Under the pieces are notes generated by a model. It saw nothing but the letters and a program-made list of their open reading frames with translations, was not told the DNA's origin and searched no databases. The translations under genes and the position numbers were made by a program. A DNA stretch of 30,496 nucleotides from AWTP1-13 sp036280295 (GTDB lineage: Bacteria; Pseudomonadota; Alphaproteobacteria; Rhizobiales; Hyphomicrobiaceae): positions 1 to 30,496 of the forward strand of contig DASURA010000354.1 of NCBI GenBank assembly GCA_036280295.1, read 5' to 3'. Positions within the stretch are counted from its first letter, which is position 1, and each line of letters begins with the position of its first letter. Positions 23,625 to 30,496 of this stretch are shown piece after piece.

Positions 23625-24452
23625 CTACTTGCCCAAGGCGCGCCCGCCAACCGGCGAGGCTTGGCTCGGTGCCGGGCTTGCCGGAGTGTCCGACGACTGC
23701 CCAGGGGTCGCGGCGGGCCCCCGCTCGGCCCCTCCTGCAACAAGCAATCCGGGCTGCTGCGGCGGCGCGCCATAGATGGCAACGGCACCACGGATGTCGC
23801 CGGGCTGCAGGGAGCGGAAGCGCTCCTCGTAGCGGAAGTGCATGATCTGATTGCTGCCAGGGGGATGATCGAGGCCGATGGCATGACCGATCTCATGCGC
23901 CAGCGTGTAGCGCAGGTCGTAGGTCTTGAGGTCACCATTGAAGCCGATCTTCCAGCGCTTGGCAGGGTTCAGGCAGATCAGCGCCTTGTTGATCGGCGTA
24001 ACGGCCTCGCGCGATGCCGTGTCGTAGAAGACATCGGTATAGGCCCAGCCTTCCGGCTCGCTCTGCGCGCCGATCTGGATATCCGCAGCCGCGCCATCGG
24101 CTGCCTCGTGGAAGACGATGTTGGCCGCGGCTTCCCACATGCCAAACGCCGAGCGCAGCTCTTCCTGGATGGCGGGCAGCGAGAGCCGCGAGGCCATGGC
24201 CAGGTTGTCGAGCGGAACGAGGCCGTGACAATTGCGGGCATTCGGAAATCTGCGCTCCTCCGTCACCAGCCGGTAGGTGACGACGCGGGGGGTATTGCCG
24301 GCTGGCAGCGCCCAGCGCACCTGGTGACCTTCAAGCTTGAGAATCTTGAATATGCTGGCCGGCTTGTCCTGGGCGGCAAGCGGAAGCCCGCCGAGCGCAC
24401 AGCACAACAGTCCCACGACGGCCCCGAAGGGGCTGGAAGGCGCGACTCTCAA
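23625..24452 (-). CDS. Secreted matrixin-like zinc metalloprotease
   Basis: Has 275 residues if started at TTG 24452, the only start I find that keeps the full signal peptide (FGAVVGLLCCALGGLPLAAQ, cleavage near 28). The catalytic motif HEIGHAIGLDHP gives zinc ligands H186, H190 and H196 with catalytic E187, and the Met-turn is IMHFRY with M204; together these are the metzincin (M10A matrixin) signature. Before it is FGMWEAAANIVFHEA, typical of the matrixin fold, and after it SLQPGDIRGAVAIYG. The last about 45 residues are Pro/Ala/Gly-rich and probably disordered. No propeptide with a cysteine switch is evident. It converges on phyR2 with 50 bp between. Confidence 0.88.
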   Translation of the reverse strand: MRVAPSSPFGAVVGLLCCALGGLPLAAQDKPASIFKILKLEGHQVRWALPAGNTPRVVTYRLVTEERRFPNARNCHGLVPLDNLAMASRLSLPAIQEELRSAFGMWEAAANIVFHEAADGAAADIQIGAQSEPEGWAYTDVFYDTASREAVTPINKALICLNPAKRWKIGFNGDLKTYDLRYTLAHEIGHAIGLDHPPGSNQIMHFRYEERFRSLQPGDIRGAVAIYGAPPQQPGLLVAGGAERGPAATPGQSSDTPASPAPSQASPVGGRALGK

Positions 24453-24939
24453 AACGGAGTCCCCCGTTTTGCGCGGCGACTGGCGCCGCTTCCCAACTCC
24501 ACGGCCCCGGTGCTCCGGTCTTTGCCGATTGCACCAGGGTCGGCAGAAAGCTTTGTAAGACTTTTCCGATAGTTATTAAATTGGGATCAGATATCGGTCA
24601 ACCCAGAGGGGGCAATGATCCGCCGCGCGACAGGGGGTCGCGCGGCAAGAAGTTTTCGCGATCAGGCCCTTTGTTAGGATGCATTTGCCCAAGCTGATGC
24701 TCAGGTCCGGCCGCTGGGCTCCTGGCCAGACTCCAGGCCAAGATGTCCTGCCGCGCGCATGGCGGAGACGACTGAGCAGGGACGCCATCGTCTATAGTGG
24801 CGCACGCAACACATCAGGCCCGCAACACGGGCGGCCGGCACCTCATCACCACGCCATGGACATGAATCAATGGTGAGAGCTGAAGCCAGTGCGTATGAGT
24901 TCAGTCTCAGCTGAGTCATTTCTTGAGAGGGGGAGCACA
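24453..24939. other. 487-bp intergenic region without a convincing gene
   Basis: The region lies between the divergent metalloprotease and DUF992 genes. It contains an AAAACGG/CCGTTTT inverted repeat beside the protease start (about 24451-24470), an AT-rich patch (about 24545-24590) that is the least GC-rich point nearby, and a strong hairpin at 24623-24645. Short open frames have no start context or family features. No EcfG-type GGAAC box was found. Promoters for both flanking genes should lie here. Confidence 0.5.
24623..24645 (+). other. Perfect 9-bp hairpin in intergenic region
   Basis: CCGCGCGAC (24623-24631), loop AGGGG, GTCGCGCGG (24637-24645), followed by CAAGAAGTTTTC. The stem is strong. 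No gene ends directly upstream on either strand, so a terminator role is not obvious; it could be part of a small RNA or a protein-binding site. Confidence 0.45.
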
Positions 24940-25428
24940 ATGCATAAAGCCATCACCACCGCGCTCGGCGCCGGACTGGCCGCCGCGGTCATCGCAGCCA
25001 CCGCCTTGATCGCCGCGCCTGAGGCGGCCACGCGCGTCGAGGTGGGCGTGCTCACCTGCCAGGCCGCCAGCTCCACCGGCTTCATCGTGGGCTCGACGCG
25101 CGAGCTGCGCTGCCGCTTTAAGCGCCAGGGCAAGGACGAGATCTACACCGGCACCATCAACAAGTTCGGCATCGACATCGGCACTACCAAGGAGGCCAAG
25201 ATCGCCTGGGCGGTGCTGGCCCCCACGTCGGCGCTGCCGCCGCGCTCGCTCTCTGGCAGCTACGGCGGGGTCAGCGCGGAGGCGACAGTGGGCATCGGCC
25301 TGGGCGCCAACGCGCTGATTGGCGGATCAGACCGGTCGATCGTGCTGCAGCCGCTGAGCGTGCAGGCGCAGGAGGGCCTCAACATCGCGGCCGGCATCGC
25401 CTCGCTGCAGCTGCGCGCGCGCCGATAG
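24940..25428 (+). CDS. DUF992 exported protein
   Basis: Has 162 residues from ATG 24940, preceded by GAGAGGGGGAG. A Sec signal peptide (ITTALGAGLAAAVIAATALIAAPEAA, cleavage near 30) precedes the DUF992 pattern VEVGVLTCQAASSTGFIVGS, then LRCRFKRQGKDEIYTGTINKFGIDIG and a glycine-rich end SLSGSYGGVSAEATVGIGLGANALIGG. Two cysteines (TCQA and LRCRF) may form a disulfide. DUF992 proteins are abundant small periplasmic proteins of Hyphomicrobiales with no established function. A strong terminator follows at once. Confidence 0.9.
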   Translation: MHKAITTALGAGLAAAVIAATALIAAPEAATRVEVGVLTCQAASSTGFIVGSTRELRCRFKRQGKDEIYTGTINKFGIDIGTTKEAKIAWAVLAPTSALPPRSLSGSYGGVSAEATVGIGLGANALIGGSDRSIVLQPLSVQAQEGLNIAAGIASLQLRARR

Positions 25429-25437
25429 GGGGAGACA

Positions 25438-25467
25438 TCTCCTCTCCCCGCAAGCGGGGAGAGGAGA
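25438..25467 (+). terminator. Bidirectional hairpin terminator between convergent genes
   Basis: A 13-bp perfect stem (TCTCCTCTCCCCG, 25438-25450; CGGGGAGAGGAGA, 25455-25467) with loop CAAG, followed by CTTTA on the plus strand. It lies 9 bp after the DUF992 stop and 2 bp before the stop of the convergent metallopeptidase, so it can serve both. Confidence 0.8.
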
Positions 25468-25469
25468 CT

Positions 25470-26147
25470 TTACAGCCTCAGCAATCTTAGCCAACGCATG
25501 ACGTCGAGCACGCTCATGGCAGCGGCGGCGACGTAGGTGAAGGCGGCCGCGGTGAGCAGCTGGCGGGCCGCCGGCAGGTCGCGGTCGGGGATGTACTTGC
25601 CGGCCTTCAGCACCGGCAGCGCGCGGCGGAAGCTGGCATCGAGCTCGACCGGCAGCGTATAAGCGTGCATCAGCACCGCCGATCCCAGGATCAGCGCGCC
25701 GATGCCCAGCTCGAAGAGCAGCGCATAGGGGGACTTGGCGAGCGCCATCATGATCGGTGCCGCCAGCATGACCACGGCACCGATCCGCTGGATGGTAGCC
25801 GCCTGCTTGGCCAGACGGGTGCGCGCCTTGAGCGGCGGGTAGCGGGTAGCGTCCTGCATGGCGTGTCCGGTCTCATGCGCGGCAATCACCAGCGCAGCAA
25901 GCGAGCGCCCCCGGAAATGCTGCGGCAGCAGCCGGATTGCCTTGGCGTCGGGGTCGTAGTGATCCCCGTCCTTGGTCTCCTCGACTTTGACGCCCGTCAG
26001 CTTCATCTCGTCGAGCAGATGCCGCGCCAGCTCACCACCGGTGCCGGGAAAATCCGCCCGGTCGGCCGAATGCCGGGCAATCACGTTGCGCACCCACATC
26101 TGCGGCAGCATGGCGAGGCCGAGCACCAGGGCGAGAACTACGATCAT
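25470..26147 (-). CDS. Membrane zinc metallopeptidase, YugP-like (Zn_peptidase_2)
   Basis: Has 225 residues from ATG 26147. A first helix (MIVVLALVLGLAMLPQMWV) precedes the substrate-like segment HYDPDAKAIRLLPQHFRGRSLAALVIAAHETGHAMQ, with zinc site H91-E92-xx-H95. Two central helices (about 120-165) are followed by LPVELDASFRRALPVL, the conserved post-helix motif of the family that probably supplies a further ligand, and a C-terminal helix (AAFTYVAAAAMSVLDVM). Length matches the family (about 225-230). The frame is open upstream of ATG 26147, but that stretch is a palindromic repeat related to the one in ligD, so I exclude it. The substrate is unknown. Confidence 0.9.
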   Translation of the reverse strand: MIVVLALVLGLAMLPQMWVRNVIARHSADRADFPGTGGELARHLLDEMKLTGVKVEETKDGDHYDPDAKAIRLLPQHFRGRSLAALVIAAHETGHAMQDATRYPPLKARTRLAKQAATIQRIGAVVMLAAPIMMALAKSPYALLFELGIGALILGSAVLMHAYTLPVELDASFRRALPVLKAGKYIPDRDLPAARQLLTAAAFTYVAAAAMSVLDVMRWLRLLRL

Positions 26148-26157
26148 GAGGATCAAG

Positions 26158-26231
26158 GCAATATCCCTTTCCCCGCGCAGCACCAACCTCCCCGCACGCT
26201 CCGACAGCGCGGGAAGAGGGCCGGGGCTGAG
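26158..26231 (-). repeat. Dispersed palindromic repeat, second copy of the ligD-type element
   Basis: On the minus strand it begins CTCAGCCCCGGCCCTC and ends GGGATATTGCC, aligning along its length with 18519-18593 inside ligD (CTCACCCCGGCCCTC ... GAGATTTGCC). It has the same internal hairpin arms CCCGCGC / GCGCGGG. It sits just upstream of the metallopeptidase start and keeps that frame open. Confidence 0.75.
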
Positions 26232-26382
26232 CCGGCGCAGGCGGGGCTCTGGGCGGGAGCATACACCAACGTGACAGGTGTGGCTGCCCCTCACGCAGGC
26301 CCTTCGCCCCAGCTTGACATGCCGGGCGCATCATGCGTCCTGCGATGATCCTTTCTCGCACCCGCCAGACCGTTCCTCTGCC

Positions 26383-27084
26383 GTGATTACCGTCGTCATT
26401 CCCACCCTGAATGCCGAAGCCACCCTGGCGTCCACCCTGGCGGCGCTGGTGTCGGCGGCGGTTGACGGGCTGATCCGGGAGGTGATCGTGGTCGACGGCG
26501 GCTCGACCGACCGCACGGCCGAAATTGCCGAGGACTCCGGCGCCACCCTCATCACGTGCGAGGGCGGGCGCGGTGCGCAATTGCGGGCGGGCGGCGACCT
26601 GGCTCGGTTCCCCTGGCTCCTGTTCCTCCACGCCGATACCGAGCTGGAGCCGGGGTGGGAGCGGGAGGCGACGAGCTTCATGGAGAAGGTCGATTGCGGC
26701 AAGCGCGCTCCCGCGGCCGCCGCCTTCCGCTTCGTCCTCGATGATGAAGGCTTCAGGCCGCGTCTCCTGGAGCGGATGGTGGCACTGCGCTGCAGGCTGC
26801 TCAGCCTGCCGTACGGCGACCAGGGCCTGCTGCTGCCGCGTTCGCTCTATGCCGGGGTCGGCGGCTTCGCGCAGCTGGCGCTGATGGAGGATGTCGACCT
26901 CGTGGGCCGTCTTGGCCGCCGCCGCGTGACGCTGCTCCGTGCCCGTGCGGTCACCAGTGCCCGGCGCTACCGCCGTGACGGATACCTCAGCCGCTCCGCG
27001 CGTAACCTCTCCTGCCTTGCCCTCTATTTTCTCGGCGTGCCGCCGGCGACCCTCGCCAGGAGATACGACCGCGGCGGCTCATGA
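26383..27084 (+). CDS. Family-2 glycosyltransferase (TIGR04283-like, rSAM/selenodomain-associated transferase 2)
   Basis: Has 233 residues from GTG 26383, the start that places the first beta-strand (ITVVIPTLNAEATLASTLAAL) at the N-terminus as usual. A GT-A nucleotide-binding region follows: EVIVVDGGSTDRTAEIAEDSGA, then GRGAQLRAGGDLARFPWLLFLHADTEL, whose HAD motif supplies the metal-binding Asp. The later GDQGLLLPRSLYAGVGGF and LMEDVDLVGRLGRR are the acceptor-side motifs of this subgroup. The partner transferase 1 (DUF2064) is at 28298, separated here by a metallo-beta-lactamase-fold gene. Donor and acceptor are unknown. Confidence 0.9.
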   Translation: MITVVIPTLNAEATLASTLAALVSAAVDGLIREVIVVDGGSTDRTAEIAEDSGATLITCEGGRGAQLRAGGDLARFPWLLFLHADTELEPGWEREATSFMEKVDCGKRAPAAAAFRFVLDDEGFRPRLLERMVALRCRLLSLPYGDQGLLLPRSLYAGVGGFAQLALMEDVDLVGRLGRRRVTLLRARAVTSARRYRRDGYLSRSARNLSCLALYFLGVPPATLARRYDRGGS

Positions 27085-27289
27085 GATCCGCGGGAGCCCG
27101 TGTGGCGCCGGCCTCGCGGCATCTCGGTCAGGCTCGGCCCACGGTCCTAGGACTGAGGACAGAATGGGTCGGCTCCGGCGGTGTCTGACTTTCTCACATG
27201 TCCGTGAAAAGTGCGCATGATGACTTGGCCGCGCCATCTGACGATGCGAAGGCGTTGGCTTCACGACAACGCTTCGTGGGGAGGAGACC

Positions 27290-28276
27290 ATGACCATCAT
27301 CACCCGCCGCACTGCGCTGACAGGCGCGGCAGCGATCACCACGGCCGCGCTCGCCCCGCTCGGGCGTGGCACGGCCCATGCCGCAACGCCGCCAGCCGGC
27401 AAGCAGGCACCCGCGTTTTACCGTGCCAAGGTCGGCGACTTCGAGGTGACGCAGCTGGCCGACGGCGCGCGCACCTTTCCGATGCCGGATACCTTCGTGC
27501 GCAACGTGCCCAAGGCGCAGGCGCTGGCGGCGGCCGAGGCGGCCTACATGCCGAAAGGCATGGTGACCATTCCATTCAACCCCACGCTCATCAACACCGG
27601 GTCCAAGCTGGTGCTGATCGACACCGGCAACGGCCCTGGTGGCGGCCCGGCCGTCGGCCACCTGATCCCGAACCTGGCTGCCGCGGGCGTCGACCCCAAA
27701 CAGATCGATATCGTCGTGCTCTCGCATCTGCATCCGGATCATACCAACGGCATCAGGGCCAAGGACGGCTCGCTCGCCTTCCCGAACGCCGAGATCAAGG
27801 TGCCGAGGCACGATTGGGCGTTTTGGCAGAGCGACGACAATGCCGCCAAGGCGGCCGACAATCCGATGATGAAGAATTACTTCGCCAACGTGCGCAAGAC
27901 CTTCGCCGGCCTGGAAAAGAAGGTGACGATGTACGACTGGGACAAGGAGGTGGCGCCGGGCGTCACTGCCTTCGACACCAGCGGGCACACGCCGGGCCAC
28001 AGCTCTTTCGTGGTCGCTTCCGGATCCTCCAAGCTGCTGGTGCAGGTCGATGTCACCAATATTCCCGAGCTCTTCCTGCGGCATCCCGAATGGCACCTGA
28101 TGTTCGATGTCGATCCGGTGAAGGCCGTGGCGACCCGGCGCCGCCTCTACGACATGGCCGCCGCGGAGAAGACGCTGATTGCCGGCTACCACTTCTCGTT
28201 CCCATCGATGGGTCACGTCGAGAAGGATGGCAACGACTACCGGCTGGTGCCGGTGCGCTGGAACCCGGTCCTCTAA
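27290..28276 (+). CDS. Tat-exported metallo-beta-lactamase-fold hydrolase
   Basis: Has 328 residues from ATG 27290, preceded by GGGGAGGAGA. A twin-arginine signal (TRRTALTGAAAITTAALAPL, RR at 6-7; cleavage near AHA, residue 31) indicates export of a folded, metal-loaded enzyme. The zinc motif HLHPDH gives H146, H148, D150 and H151; further ligands are in TSGHTPGHSSF, VQVDVTN and the late GYHFSFP. LVLIDTGNG marks the second beta-strand of the fold. Relatives include lactonases and other esterases; the substrate is not readable. It lies between two glycosyltransferase-like genes on the same strand. Confidence 0.9.
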   Translation: MTIITRRTALTGAAAITTAALAPLGRGTAHAATPPAGKQAPAFYRAKVGDFEVTQLADGARTFPMPDTFVRNVPKAQALAAAEAAYMPKGMVTIPFNPTLINTGSKLVLIDTGNGPGGGPAVGHLIPNLAAAGVDPKQIDIVVLSHLHPDHTNGIRAKDGSLAFPNAEIKVPRHDWAFWQSDDNAAKAADNPMMKNYFANVRKTFAGLEKKVTMYDWDKEVAPGVTAFDTSGHTPGHSSFVVASGSSKLLVQVDVTNIPELFLRHPEWHLMFDVDPVKAVATRRRLYDMAAAEKTLIAGYHFSFPSMGHVEKDGNDYRLVPVRWNPVL

Positions 28277-28297
28277 GAATTGGCGGCAGCAAGCGTC

Positions 28298-29023
28298 ATG
28301 CCGGGACCGGCTTCCGACAGGCCACGCCGGCGCCGCCAGACAGGGAGTCACGACCAAAGGGCATCGCGCTGCTGCGCGGCGCCCTTTCAGCGCCGGCTCG
28401 TCGTGATGGCGAAGGCGCCGGTGGCGGGGCGGGTCAAGACCCGGCTCGCCGCCGAGGCCGGTCTAGCCGTGGCGCTGCGCTTCGCCCGCCACCGCATCGC
28501 CGCCCTCGTGCAGCGGATGCAGGGTGGCGGCGCCTGGCACACGCTGCTCGCGGTGACGCCGGATAGTGCACTGCCGGCCCGCATCTGGCCGCCGGGCGTG
28601 CGTCTTGTCGCGCAAGGCGGTGGCGATCTTGGCGCCCGCATGCAGCGGCTCGTGGACCTGGCTCCGCCCGGACCGGTGGTCATCATCGGCACCGACATCC
28701 CGGGCATCGCACCCGCGCACATCGCCGCCGCCTTTTGCCTGCTCGGCCGCCATGATGCGGTGCTGGGTCCGGCGGCGGATGGCGGCTACTGGCTTATCGG
28801 GCTGAAACGTCGGCCACATATCCCGCGGCCGTTCGCTGGCGTCCGCTGGTCGGGCGCACACGCGCTGGCTGATACGCTTGCCAACCTGCGCAGCCATTCC
28901 GTTGCGCTTCTGCCCACCCTTCGTGACGTCGACACGGCTGACGACCTCGCCGCCCATGCCGAGAGCCTCGGTCGGCATATTCGGCAGTATGCTGGACGCC
29001 ATCCGATATCAGTTATTCCCTAG
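28298..29023 (+). CDS. DUF2064 transferase (TIGR04282-like, rSAM/selenodomain-associated transferase 1)
   Basis: Has 241 residues if begun at ATG 28298. The family core starts later, at LVVMAKAPVAGRVKTRLA (about residue 35), so a downstream start (for example GTG 28403) or a rare codon upstream cannot be excluded; the first 30 residues are basic and unlike the family. Core motifs are VVIIGTDIPGIAPAHIAAAF and LGPAADGGYWLIGLKR, with the Asp residues expected for a GT-A-like nucleotidyl- or glycosyltransferase, and the final DVDTADDLAAH. Its customary partner is the family-2 glycosyltransferase, here at 26383. It follows the hydrolase by 21 bp, so the two are probably cotranscribed. Confidence 0.85.
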   Translation: MPGPASDRPRRRRQTGSHDQRASRCCAAPFQRRLVVMAKAPVAGRVKTRLAAEAGLAVALRFARHRIAALVQRMQGGGAWHTLLAVTPDSALPARIWPPGVRLVAQGGGDLGARMQRLVDLAPPGPVVIIGTDIPGIAPAHIAAAFCLLGRHDAVLGPAADGGYWLIGLKRRPHIPRPFAGVRWSGAHALADTLANLRSHSVALLPTLRDVDTADDLAAHAESLGRHIRQYAGRHPISVIP

Positions 29024-29047
29024 CCTGATTGTATCTGTGCGAATTGA

Positions 29048-29077
29048 TTGGACGTCCGCGGAGGAAGGAGATATAGT
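29048..29077 (+). promoter_or_regulatory. Candidate housekeeping promoter of the small membrane protein gene
   Basis: TTGGAC (29048-29053), 18-base spacer, TATAGT (29072-29077). Good resemblance to a sigma-70 promoter, 36 bp before ATG 29114. It supports that start over an in-frame codon at 29048. Confidence 0.5.
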
Positions 29078-29113
29078 CCCCGCACGTTGTTTCTGGGTTG
29101 GGGATGGTTTCTC

Positions 29114-29662
29114 ATGTTGACGCACACGGCGCCGCACTTCACGCCTGCGCAGCTGATTGATGCCGGCCGCCGGGCCGAGACGCAGGGCAGGCCGGATCTG
29201 GCGGTCAGGTTCTATCGCTACCTGACGGACCATTTCGCCGAGGCGCCAGAGACGGCGGTAGCCCACGCTGCGCTCGGCCGCATCAGCGCCGCGCAACTGC
29301 TGCCACAGGCCGCGCGGCCGCCGCCGCCCGGAGCGCCTCGCACTCTCCGCCACAGGGCGGTCGTGCATCGCGATCGCTATCGTTCAAGCCGGGTGCTGAC
29401 AGTCATCGTCGGCCTCCTCGGCTGGCTCTGGGCGGCCGGCGGCGCCGCGACATTTCCGGCCTACCTGCTGCTGCGCGCCGAGGCGGCCGCCGCCTGGCCG
29501 CGCGCTGAGGTGGTGCTGCCGATGGCGGGTGGTGCCGGGGGAAGCGTGGTGCTCGGGCTCGGCATCGTCCTTGTCGCCCGTATTGCCCGCGCCCTGCTCG
29601 ACCAGGCCAACGACGTGCACCACCTCCTCGCCTTGGAGCGCGCGCGGCTGGGGCTGGATTGA
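29114..29662 (+). CDS. Small membrane protein of unknown function with TPR-like N-terminus
   Basis: Not recognised as a named family. It has 182 residues from ATG 29114. Residues 10-58 (TPAQLIDAGRRAETQGRPDL ... AVRFYRYLTDHFAEAPE) resemble one or two tetratricopeptide-like helix pairs. A Pro/Arg-rich linker (65-92) leads to two membrane helices (about 94-120 and 134-160), and a short amphipathic C-terminal helix (DQANDVHHLLALERARLGL) follows. The N-terminal part is probably cytoplasmic by the positive-inside rule. A possible sigma-70 promoter lies just upstream, so it is probably its own unit. Confidence 0.8.
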   Translation: MLTHTAPHFTPAQLIDAGRRAETQGRPDLAVRFYRYLTDHFAEAPETAVAHAALGRISAAQLLPQAARPPPPGAPRTLRHRAVVHRDRYRSSRVLTVIVGLLGWLWAAGGAATFPAYLLLRAEAAAAWPRAEVVLPMAGGAGGSVVLGLGIVLVARIARALLDQANDVHHLLALERARLGLD

Positions 29663-29698
29663 GCCGCTCCGTCCGCCAGTTCCAGGACTGGGTCGTAT

Positions 29699-29715
29699 GC
29701 TCCATAATATGGAGC
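29699..29715. other. 17-bp perfect palindrome between convergent genes
   Basis: GCTCCATA-A-TATGGAGC is a perfect palindrome in the 210-bp gap between the small membrane protein gene and the sulfatase gene. It lacks a T-run, so it may be either a transcript-end structure or a protein-binding site. Nothing else is evident in this gap. Confidence 0.4.
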
Positions 29716-29872
29716 GATGCTGGTCACGTCTGTTGGTGGACCGCTGGAGCTTATCGCTTCTGAGCCGACGCTGCCGCTAGATGCGATGAGCGAGTCATCG
29801 TATCCATAGTTGCAAAGCCGCTTTGTCCTGGCTGGCTGGTCGAAAGGTCGCGGTAGAACACTCCGTGTGGTG

Positions 29873-30496
29873 CTACTGTCCGGGCTTGTTCTTGATCGTC
29901 TCCTCGATCTGTTTCTTCACCGCCTCTAGGTTGAAAGACGCTGGGCTCTGCATCGGTGGGAACTCGATAGCTGTCTTGGCGAGGTCGGCCACCTTCTGCT
30001 GGACGAGAACGAACCGCCAGAACTCGCGGGCATAGAAGTCGTTCATGTAGCCGCCGGCCGAATCATTCAGACTCTCCGATCTGATGGACGACGTCCGTTC
30101 AAAGGGATCCTGGCGGATGTTGATCATGCCGGGCATATCCGTCGTGATCTTGCCGCCAGGCCAGCCTTGCGGCTGGAGGATGAACTGAAACTTGAAATCA
30201 CCGATGCGCAAGGCCCCAAGGTGAGGCCCGGCGAAGTAGAAGTACTCCTGCCGCGCCGATGGTCCCTTGTGCAGCAGCAGGTCGGTCTGGTCGTAGCCGT
30301 CGAGGTGGTTCTTATAGGTCCGGTCGCCGAGCTTCGCGCCCTTGAGCAGTTGCTCGGTGATGTTCGGGTTGCCGGCGGCGGCCAGCATCGTGGGGAACCA
30401 GTCGAGGCTGGAGAACAGGCCGTTCTGCACCGTGCCGGGCTTGACCTTGCCGGGCCAGCGGATGATGCACGGGGCCCGGAATCCGCCCTCATATGC
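29873..30496 (-). CDS. Sulfatase (arylsulfatase-type), C-terminal part; N-terminus outside window
   Basis: The last 207 residues of a sulfatase-family hydrolase, cut by the right window edge. The edge begins AYEGGFRAPCIIRWPGKVKPGT, the characteristic segment after the catalytic core, followed by SSLDWFPTMLAAAGNPNI, LDGYDQTDLLL and REYFYF-like text (RQEYFYFAGPHLGALRIGDFKFQF). The C-terminal region (RQDPFERT, then the LNDSAGGYMNDFYAREFWRF segment) is the usual C-terminal subdomain. The formylglycine motif CxPxR and the metal-binding N-terminal residues are not visible, so activity cannot be judged. The protein ends EETIKNKPGQ with TAG at 29873. Confidence 0.93.
   Translation of the reverse strand, partial: AYEGGFRAPCIIRWPGKVKPGTVQNGLFSSLDWFPTMLAAAGNPNITEQLLKGAKLGDRTYKNHLDGYDQTDLLLHKGPSARQEYFYFAGPHLGALRIGDFKFQFILQPQGWPGGKITTDMPGMINIRQDPFERTSSIRSESLNDSAGGYMNDFYAREFWRFVLVQQKVADLAKTAIEFPPMQSPASFNLEAVKKQIEETIKNKPGQ

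Overview
The window is GC-rich, densely packed alphaproteobacterial DNA, most probably from the order Hyphomicrobiales (Rhizobiales). Supporting markers are the NepR/PhyR/EcfG general stress response genes, a bacterial Ku plus multidomain LigD, an EipA/DUF1134 envelope protein, a DUF992 protein, and several families of dispersed palindromic repeats. The genus cannot be fixed from the sequence alone. No rRNA, tRNA, CRISPR array, transposase or phage gene was seen.

Layout. 1-5561 (minus strand): an amidohydrolase followed by a complete branched-chain-amino-acid-type (HAAT) ABC importer, binding protein - LivH - LivM - LivG - LivF, with LivF cut by the window edge. Palindromic repeats separate the first two genes and the binding protein from LivH. 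5562-5949: divergent intergenic region with two inverted repeats. 5950-12125 (plus strand): a five-gene peptide/nickel-type ABC importer (lipoprotein binding protein with a C-terminal membrane helix, two permeases, two ATPases) whose permease genes are split by a 102-bp palindromic element.

12189-16390 (minus strand): two linked unknown envelope-type proteins, one an N-terminally anchored coiled-coil protein and the other a long disordered acidic/proline-rich protein with a C-terminal membrane anchor, plus an EipA-like DUF1134 protein. 16581-20360 (minus strand): ligD and ku, the two-component non-homologous end-joining system; ligD carries a palindromic repeat inserted in frame in an interdomain linker.

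20566-23574: the regulatory core. Two NepR anti-sigma factors and two PhyR anti-anti-sigma response regulators surround one EcfG sigma factor gene, in the order nepR1(-) phyR1(+) ecfG(-) nepR2(-) phyR2(+). The nepR2/phyR2 intergenic region carries back-to-back EcfG-type promoters (GGAAC-N16/17-xGTT). The nepR1/phyR1 region has none that I can find. This suggests one autoregulated stress module and one under different control, sharing a sigma factor. In the family's known mechanism, phosphorylated PhyR sequesters NepR and frees EcfG.

23625-30496: a secreted matrixin-like metalloprotease, a DUF992 exported protein, a membrane zinc metallopeptidase (YugP-like), a family-2 glycosyltransferase and a DUF2064 transferase (the usual 'rSAM/selenodomain-associated' pair) flanking a Tat-exported metallo-beta-lactamase-fold hydrolase, a small two-helix membrane protein, and the C-terminal part of a sulfatase cut by the right window edge.

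The most interesting points are the duplicated NepR-PhyR module around one sigma factor, its placement next to NHEJ genes, the palindromic element domesticated inside ligD, and the uncharacterised coiled-coil/disordered protein pair.
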